Of a stretch of DNA of 11,071 nt, positions 6,532 through 11,071 are shown piece by piece (positions within the stretch are counted from its first letter, which is position 1; each line of letters starts with the position of its first letter). This DNA is from Sulfuritalea sp. (GTDB taxonomy: Bacteria; Pseudomonadota; Gammaproteobacteria; Burkholderiales; Rhodocyclaceae), in contig JAIPCS010000113.1 in NCBI GenBank assembly GCA_021738105.1, forward strand, positions 1 to 11,071. Direction: 5' to 3'. The notes below the pieces were generated by a model. It worked only from the letters and a program-made list of their open reading frames with translations. It had not been told where the DNA came from and did not search any database. Position numbers and translations under genes: made by a program.

Positions 6532-7521
6532 TTACCGGGCGATCAGCGATGGCTCCTGCATCGATGCGATCTGTTCGCGGAGCTCAAGAATTCGCTCCTC
6601 CCAATAGCGGTTTGTGGCAAACCACGGAAACGCGGCGGGAAAGGCCGGGTCATTCCAGCGCCGTGCAAGCCACGCGGAATGATGTATCAGGCGCAGGGTG
6701 CGCAGCGCTTCCACCAGATGCAGTTCTCGATCATCAAATTCACGGAAAGTTTCGTAACCTGCCAGGACATGTCCGAATTGCTTTCCCATGTCCTCGGCAT
6801 CGCCGGAAAGCAACATCCACAGATCCTGTATGGCCGGCCCCATGCGTGCATCGTCAAAATCCACAAAATGCGGACCATCCTGGGTCCATAGCACATTCCC
6901 TGCGTGGCAATCTCCATGGAGACGCAATTGCTTGATCGACCCTGCCCGCTCAAAACAATGGCGCACGCCGTCCAGCGCCTGATCAGCAACACCCTGCCAT
7001 ACGGCTTCCAGATCAGGTGGAATGACACGTGAACCAAGCAGCCAGTCGCGTGAGTCGACACCAAAGCTCTGAATATTCAGAGACTCGCGAGAAGAAAATT
7101 TCCGGCGCGCGCCAACGATATGAATGCGCGCCATCAAGCGGCCCATCCATTCCAGTATCTGTGGTTCGCAAAATTCGGGAGCGCGCCCGGTTTGGCGGGG
7201 AAATATCGAAAAGCGGAAACCCTGATGCTCGAACAAAGTCTTTCCATCCCGTGAGAGCGGCGCTACAACCGGCAATTCATCAGACAACATTTCGACGGTA
7301 AAAGCATGTTCCTCCGCTATCTGGTCGTCACTCCAACGACCCGGCCGATAGAACTTTGCAATCAGCGGCGGCTGATCCTCGATCCCGATTTGCCAAACCC
7401 GGTTCTCATAACTGTTCAATGCCATCAAAGCCCCATCGCAATGGTAGCCAAGGCTCTCGATGGCATCGAGAATAGGTTCGGGTTTCAATCCGGCAAATGG
7501 AATACTGTCACAGGGCGTCAT
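6532..7521 (-). CDS. srkA: Stress response kinase A (SrkA/YihE), Ser/Thr protein kinase
   Basis: A 329-residue cytoplasmic kinase of the aminoglycoside phosphotransferase/choline kinase-like fold. In E. coli SrkA (328 residues) phosphorylates Ser/Thr and protects cells from death triggered by envelope stress, oxidants and MazEF. The N-terminal lobe shows LNSYENRVWQI and IAKFYRPGRWSDDQI (ATP-binding Lys). The catalytic loop is RLHGDCHAGNVLW, with Asp204 and Asn209, and the metal-binding loop is FVDFDDARMGP, numbered from the 7521 start. I chose ATG 7521 over an in-frame TTG at 7536 because it matches the E. coli length and a TATAAT box lies only about 29 bp upstream, which would leave almost no leader before the TTG. 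No clear Shine-Dalgarno precedes it. comEC ends 79 bp upstream on the same strand. Confidence 0.93.
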   Translation of the reverse strand: MTPCDSIPFAGLKPEPILDAIESLGYHCDGALMALNSYENRVWQIGIEDQPPLIAKFYRPGRWSDDQIAEEHAFTVEMLSDELPVVAPLSRDGKTLFEHQGFRFSIFPRQTGRAPEFCEPQILEWMGRLMARIHIVGARRKFSSRESLNIQSFGVDSRDWLLGSRVIPPDLEAVWQGVADQALDGVRHCFERAGSIKQLRLHGDCHAGNVLWTQDGPHFVDFDDARMGPAIQDLWMLLSGDAEDMGKQFGHVLAGYETFREFDDRELHLVEALRTLRLIHHSAWLARRWNDPAFPAAFPWFATNRYWEERILELREQIASMQEPSLIAR

Positions 7522-7549
7522 GGAAAAAGCCGGCAATGTTCTGAACCCG

Positions 7550-7555
7550 ATTATA
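7550..7555 (-). promoter_or_regulatory. Perfect -10 box upstream of srkA
   Basis: TATAAT reads on the minus strand at 7555-7550, in the gap between comEC and srkA, with a predicted start near 7543. No good -35 hexamer is found 16-18 bp upstream, so the promoter may depend on an activator or be weak. It would give srkA a 5' leader of about 22 nt. Confidence 0.45.
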
Positions 7556-7600
7556 GTAAGCGCGACTACCCTTTACCGCCGCTACAGGGAGACTTCATCC

Positions 7601-9994
7601 TTATTCGGGTGGTCCGGCGTGCCAGTAACGCCTTCGCTGTCTGCGTTCATGCCAGATTTGAATTCCCGCAGGATCAAGTCTGACCTTTACCGCGCCGTTG
7701 GCATCTGTGCGATGCATGCGAATACCTGCCACTGAGTAGCGCTCAAGCACATCTGCTTTGGGATGCCCAAAGCGATTTCGATAACCCACGGGAAAGATCA
7801 CGTCTTTCGGGGCCACCGCCGCCATGAATTCCGGCGTCGATGAAGTCCGGCTTCCGTGATGCGGCACCGTCATTACGTCTGCGGCCAGAGCTTTCGAATC
7901 GCGTTCGAGCAGCGCGGTTTCTGAAACGCGCTCAATGTCAGAGGTCAGTAGCATCGATTTTCCACTCGCGGTAATTTGCAGTACACAGCTGGCATCGTTG
8001 GTTTTACGCGAAACGGAGATCCGATCCGGATGCAACATCTGGAAATCCACCCCATCCCAAGTCCATCGATCACCGGCTCTGCAAGGCTGGTAGGGCACTG
8101 GCTGCGCGGACAAAATGTGTTCGAATGGCAAAGAGGTCTTCAGCATTGCGACTGATGAATTCAACAATACCGATGCGGCGCCGCCTTCATGATCCTTGTC
8201 AGCATGGCTGATCACCAGCAAGTCCAGAGAACGCACACCGATCGACCTCAGGTAAGGCACGATGATGCGGTTGCCGCTGTCCGCATCCGCTGAAAACGCG
8301 GGGCCTGCATCAAAGAGCAGATCATGCGCGGCTGTCTGAACATGCACTGCCAAGCCCTGCCCGACGTCAAGCACCACTATCTCGGCCGTACCCGGCGCAG
8401 GACGTATTGGCTGTACTGTCAGCAGCGGAAGAAACGCCAGAATACCCAGCCAGCGCGATGGAAAACCTCTCGGCAACAATATCCAGACTGCGCCAAACAG
8501 CGCCAATAGTACGGCCCATGACGGCGGCGCGGCCTGTTGCCACATTGCGAGCGGCAAGTTCGCGAGCCACTCGATGAAAACCATCAACCCTGCTGTTACG
8601 AAATGCGCCAGCTCCAGGAACGGGGATAGCATCGGCAACGTCCCCATAAGTGCCAGAGGTGTAACGATGAAACTGACCAGGGGAATCGCAGCGGCATTGG
8701 CCAGTGGCGAGACAAGTGAAAACTGCTGAAACAGGGCCAGCAAGGCCGGCAGCATTCCGAGCGTCACGGCCCATTGTGCGCGGCCCCATTCCAGTAGCCA
8801 GTGCGCAGCCCCAAGGCGCCCGCTGCCAATATGAAACAGCAAGGACACGGCTCCGAAGGAGAGCCAGAAACCAGCGGCCAGCACCGCCCAGGGATCAATC
8901 AACAAAACCAGAAGCAGCGCTCCCGCCAAGATGCGTGAAGCCGGAAGCTCCCGTCCCGAAAGCTTTGCCAGTACCACGACACCAAGCATGTACAGAGTGC
9001 GCTGGGCCGGCACAGCGAAACCCGCCAGCAGGCAATACAGAAAGGCCGCGAGCAGTCCTCCGGCAGCTGCCGCATGCTGAGCCGGAACCAGCAGAGGCAG
9101 GCGCGCCGAACGCCTCCACAGCCAGTGGAATACCAGATAGGCAAAGCCTGCCAGCATTGTTACGTGCAAGCCCGAAATACTCATCAGGTGCGTGACGCCG
9201 GTACGGGCGAAGATCTGCCACAACTCGGGATCAATCGCGTTCTGGTCGCCGATGGCAAGTGCAATCAAAATGCCGGTATAGGAAGCTTCCGGCAGCGTCG
9301 CCCGAAAGCGATCACGAATCGACTGTCGTAGCATTTCAACCGCGTAGCCGGGTGTCCACACACGTGCCTGGATTCGTTCGGCGCCGAGCGGGCGCACATA
9401 GCCGGTGGCCCGAATCCCTCGTTCAAACAGCCAGGCTTCGTAGTCAAAACCCTGCGGGTTCAGATTCCCATGCGGACGTTTCAGACGGACGATGAAATGC
9501 CAGCGCTCGCCGACTCGTACCGGAATCTGCCGCGTAACATCATCATCGATGTCTGTCCGTCCCCAATACCAGGCCAGAGAGATATGCCGCGGCACGTCGA
9601 CAGCAGCGCTTTCCACATCAAAACCAAACCGAATGCCACGTTCCAAGGTCTGAGGAAGTGTGGAAACGACACCGGTCAATTCAATATCTTGGCCCTCGAC
9701 GGTCGTTGGCAGTTCCTCGGCGAGACGCTGATACGCGAAACTCGCCGCATAGATAAAGCCCGAAGCGATGCCCGTCACGGCCACCAGCGCGACCATGATG
9801 GATCTCACTGCCACCGGAGTCGCCCCATGTGATAGCAAGGCGTATGTCTTGCGCATCCGGGACCGCAGCCCCAAAACCAGCAGAACTCCAGATCCAAGAC
9901 CGACAAGCCATGGTGCGGTGGGCAGCGCTGCGCTCTGCTGCAGCAGCCAGATACCTCCGACAAAGCCCAATACAAAAATACGCATGGGTGGCAT
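7601..9994 (-). CDS. comEC: ComEC/Rec2 family DNA internalization protein
   Basis: The inner-membrane channel that passes single-stranded DNA into the cytoplasm during natural transformation. At 797 residues it is full length and has all three parts. An N-terminal hydrophobic pair leads into a DUF4131/OB-like region (about 100-210, with LNPQGFDYEAWLFERGI). The multi-spanning Competence domain (about 220-510) carries the conserved GVTHLMSISGLHVTM (266-280). A C-terminal metallo-beta-lactamase-like domain (about 535-780) has LDVGQGLA, FDAGP, SHADKDHEGG (596-605, with the HxDxDH metal motif), LTSDIE and VPHHGS. The metal motif is intact, consistent with nuclease activity on the non-transported strand, although this is not proved. 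The ATG at 9994 has no strong ribosome site; ATG 9985 (residue 4) is an alternative. The CBS-domain gene ends 112 bp upstream. Confidence 0.96.
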   Translation of the reverse strand: MPPMRIFVLGFVGGIWLLQQSAALPTAPWLVGLGSGVLLVLGLRSRMRKTYALLSHGATPVAVRSIMVALVAVTGIASGFIYAASFAYQRLAEELPTTVEGQDIELTGVVSTLPQTLERGIRFGFDVESAAVDVPRHISLAWYWGRTDIDDDVTRQIPVRVGERWHFIVRLKRPHGNLNPQGFDYEAWLFERGIRATGYVRPLGAERIQARVWTPGYAVEMLRQSIRDRFRATLPEASYTGILIALAIGDQNAIDPELWQIFARTGVTHLMSISGLHVTMLAGFAYLVFHWLWRRSARLPLLVPAQHAAAAGGLLAAFLYCLLAGFAVPAQRTLYMLGVVVLAKLSGRELPASRILAGALLLVLLIDPWAVLAAGFWLSFGAVSLLFHIGSGRLGAAHWLLEWGRAQWAVTLGMLPALLALFQQFSLVSPLANAAAIPLVSFIVTPLALMGTLPMLSPFLELAHFVTAGLMVFIEWLANLPLAMWQQAAPPSWAVLLALFGAVWILLPRGFPSRWLGILAFLPLLTVQPIRPAPGTAEIVVLDVGQGLAVHVQTAAHDLLFDAGPAFSADADSGNRIIVPYLRSIGVRSLDLLVISHADKDHEGGAASVLLNSSVAMLKTSLPFEHILSAQPVPYQPCRAGDRWTWDGVDFQMLHPDRISVSRKTNDASCVLQITASGKSMLLTSDIERVSETALLERDSKALAADVMTVPHHGSRTSSTPEFMAAVAPKDVIFPVGYRNRFGHPKADVLERYSVAGIRMHRTDANGAVKVRLDPAGIQIWHERRQRRRYWHAGPPE

Positions 9995-10106
9995 TAGACC
10001 ATGCGTTCGGCATCAGCCCCCCGCCGCCAGAGCTACGTCAGCATCAATTTCGGCAAAACCAGATTTCCACACCCCGCCGTTTCCTGACGGGACCTGAATA
10101 CTGGAT

Positions 10107-10697
10107 TCAAGTCTTGAAAGCCAGACTGATCTCGGCAAAGTTCTGGGCGATCTCGGGTGTTTCCACCGGCTCTCCCAACTGGCGGGCCAACTGCGAACAG
10201 GAGAACAGGCCGCGCAATATCTGGTGACCGGAAGCATCCTCATCCACGACCGCAGCGTGCTGACGTCCCTTGGCCTTGAGCGTCGCCACCACGTGACCGA
10301 CGTGCGCGTGCAACACGTCATCCATGCTGATAACTTCAAGCCGACTATCTGGCGTCATGATGTCCCGCACCAGGACTTCATCACGGGTGATGCCTCGCGA
10401 ATTGATGCACTGGAGCGTTTTCTCGCCAAGGAGATCATTGGAAGTGATCATCCCGAGGACATGATTGTCCACATTCACCACCAGCAGCAAATGCACATTG
10501 CGCCGACTCATGACACGGGCGGCGGTGTCGACGCTGACATCCGGATCGATGGTGAACGCGGTGACTTGCTGAAAATCGGTCATCACCGCAACCGCCGGAT
10601 CTTCCAGCGTAACGCTGGGTGCCAGGGCCTGGCCAGGCTTGTGAAAGCGGGTATGTGGCCGCAGAGGCCGATTGGGCAGAGCGGAATACTGTCGCAT
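10107..10697 (-). CDS. CBS-domain pair protein
   Basis: A 196-residue soluble protein made almost entirely of a Bateman module: CBS1 at about 33-95 ([19 protein letters not shown] ... [11 protein letters not shown]) and CBS2 at about 109-170 ([20 protein letters not shown] ... [15 protein letters not shown]). Such pairs bind adenine nucleotides and often sense energy state, but no effector domain is attached, so its target is unknown. The short basic N-terminus ([19 protein letters not shown]) and the C-terminal tail after CBS2 show no recognised motif. I chose ATG 10697 because AAAGGAGGAACT precedes it at ideal spacing; the frame stays open to 10787, but that extension lies in the promoter region. 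comEC follows after 112 bp with no terminator seen, so the two may be cotranscribed. Confidence 0.9.
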   Translation of the reverse strand: MRQYSALPNRPLRPHTRFHKPGQALAPSVTLEDPAVAVMTDFQQVTAFTIDPDVSVDTAARVMSRRNVHLLLVVNVDNHVLGMITSNDLLGEKTLQCINSRGITRDEVLVRDIMTPDSRLEVISMDDVLHAHVGHVVATLKAKGRQHAAVVDEDASGHQILRGLFSCSQLARQLGEPVETPEIAQNFAEISLAFKT

Positions 10698-10751
10698 GAT
10701 AGTTCCTCCTTTGTCTCGTCTCAGGGCCACCTCTTCGGGCGGGTTCGTTGC

Positions 10752-10781
10752 ATTCTTCGCCTCTTTGGTACTTGACGTCAA
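10752..10781 (-). promoter_or_regulatory. Candidate promoter of the CBS-domain gene with a palindrome over the -35
   Basis: On the minus strand TTGACG (10781-10776) and AAGAAT (10757-10752) are 18 bp apart, predicting a leader of about 48 nt before ATG 10697. The -35 lies within the perfect 10-bp palindrome TTGACGTCAA (10772-10781), a possible operator. The -10 match is only moderate. Confidence 0.35.
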
Positions 10782-10850
10782 AACCATTTTTTCTATGCAG
10801 CTATCGATCCATTCAAGAAAATGCCCATCTATCAGGAGTCGAAAGCAGCA

Positions 10851-10872
10851 GTGGGTATCACCAGATATCCAC
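10851..10872. promoter_or_regulatory. 22-bp imperfect dyad in the divergent intergenic region (candidate operator)
   Basis: The arms GTGGGTATC (10851-10859) and GATATCCAC (10864-10872) are inverted complements with one mismatch around the 4-bp centre ACCA. Size and spacing fit a dimeric helix-turn-helix regulator. It lies between the CBS-domain gene and the plus-strand FAH-family gene, about 88 bp before the latter's start codon. The regulator is unknown and is not encoded in the window. Confidence 0.4.
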
Positions 10873-10908
10873 TACGCAACGGTTAAAAGTGAATGGGCTT
10901 CAAATTTT

Positions 10909-10935
10909 TTGCCTTGTCAGGCAATCGGCGATAAT
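10909..10935 (+). promoter_or_regulatory. Candidate promoter of the FAH-family hydrolase gene
   Basis: TTGCCT (10909-10914) and GATAAT (10930-10935) are 15 bp apart, with a start near 10942 and a leader of about 18 nt. The perfect 6-bp inverted repeat TTGCCT-TGTC-AGGCAA (10909-10924) covers the -35 box. The -10 is good, but the -35 and spacing are weak. Confidence 0.3.
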
Positions 10936-10959
10936 CCTTCCATCCCTACAGGAGCCGCC

Positions 10960-11071
10960 ATGAGCTATGCAATTCCCCCCGCCCAGATTCCCTCGGTACC
11001 CATTGCCGGCAGTACCGACAGCTTTCCCGTGCGACGGATTTATTGTGTCGGCCGCAACTACGCCGCACATG
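10960..11071 (+). CDS. Fumarylacetoacetate hydrolase (FAH) family protein, likely fumarylpyruvate hydrolase; 3' part beyond the window
   Basis: Only the first 37 codons are present, from ATG 10960, preceded by AGGAG at 5-bp spacing. The segment [17 protein letters not shown] is the characteristic N-terminus of bacterial FAH-family hydrolases, where [16 protein letters not shown] leads into the first metal/substrate region. In betaproteobacteria this type is usually annotated as fumarylpyruvate hydrolase, which splits fumarylpyruvate to fumarate and pyruvate in the gentisate pathway; 2-keto-4-pentenoate hydratase or acylpyruvase activity are alternatives within the fold. It is the only plus-strand gene and is transcribed away from the CBS-domain gene. 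The metal-binding Glu residues lie beyond the window, so the activity is not confirmed. Confidence 0.82.
   Translation, partial: MSYAIPPAQIPSVPIAGSTDSFPVRRIYCVGRNYAAH

Noticed and set aside
9995..10106. Small gene or terminator between the CBS-domain gene and comEC
   Set aside because: No frame with a ribosome site and no stable hairpin with a T-run were seen; it appears to be a plain spacer.
10698..10787. 30-codon N-terminal extension of the CBS-domain protein
   Set aside because: The extension covers the ribosome site and promoter region; ATG 10697 has a near-ideal AAAGGAGG.

Overview
The window looks like chromosomal DNA of a betaproteobacterium. The combination of comEC, srkA, a CBS-domain gene and a fumarylpyruvate-hydrolase-like gene suggests Burkholderiales, with Oxalobacteraceae plausible. 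The tungsten aldehyde oxidoreductase genes at the left edge are best known from Aromatoleum and Thauera-type betaproteobacteria. The genus is an inference from gene content and cannot be fixed from this sequence alone. Every gene but the last lies on the minus strand, so in transcription order the window reads from right to left.

Right edge (9995-11071): a partial plus-strand FAH-family hydrolase (fumarylpyruvate hydrolase type) diverges from a minus-strand protein with two CBS domains. The 262-bp space between them holds several dyad symmetries that look like operators. Centre-right (6532-9994): a full-length comEC (DNA uptake channel) is followed 79 bp later by srkA (stress response kinase), which has its own near-consensus -10 box in the gap.

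Centre (3566-6301): a large secreted protein that I do not recognise as any named family member. It has a signal peptide, five cysteine-rich repeats with a constant C-x2-C-x16-C core, a roughly 370-residue cysteine-free, Ala-rich helical region with hydrophobic stretches, and a C-terminal ricin-type beta-trefoil lectin domain. All 28 cysteines of the mature protein lie in the two cysteine-rich parts. It has its own promoter candidate and a strong terminator, so it is probably a single-gene unit. This is the least ordinary thing in the window.

Between it and the next gene (3244-3565) are two intrinsic terminators facing the same way, with a possible promoter between them. That suggests either a small RNA or a terminated leader in front of the next gene.

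Left (1-3225): an alpha/beta hydrolase, then aorA and aorB, encoding the four-cluster ferredoxin-like subunit and the tungsten-pterin catalytic subunit of an AorABC-type aldehyde oxidoreductase. aorB runs off the left edge about 586 codons in. The FAD subunit gene aorC would be expected just beyond it. The aor genes have tight spacing and overlapping signals typical of translational coupling. No tRNA, rRNA, CRISPR, IS element or prophage was seen.
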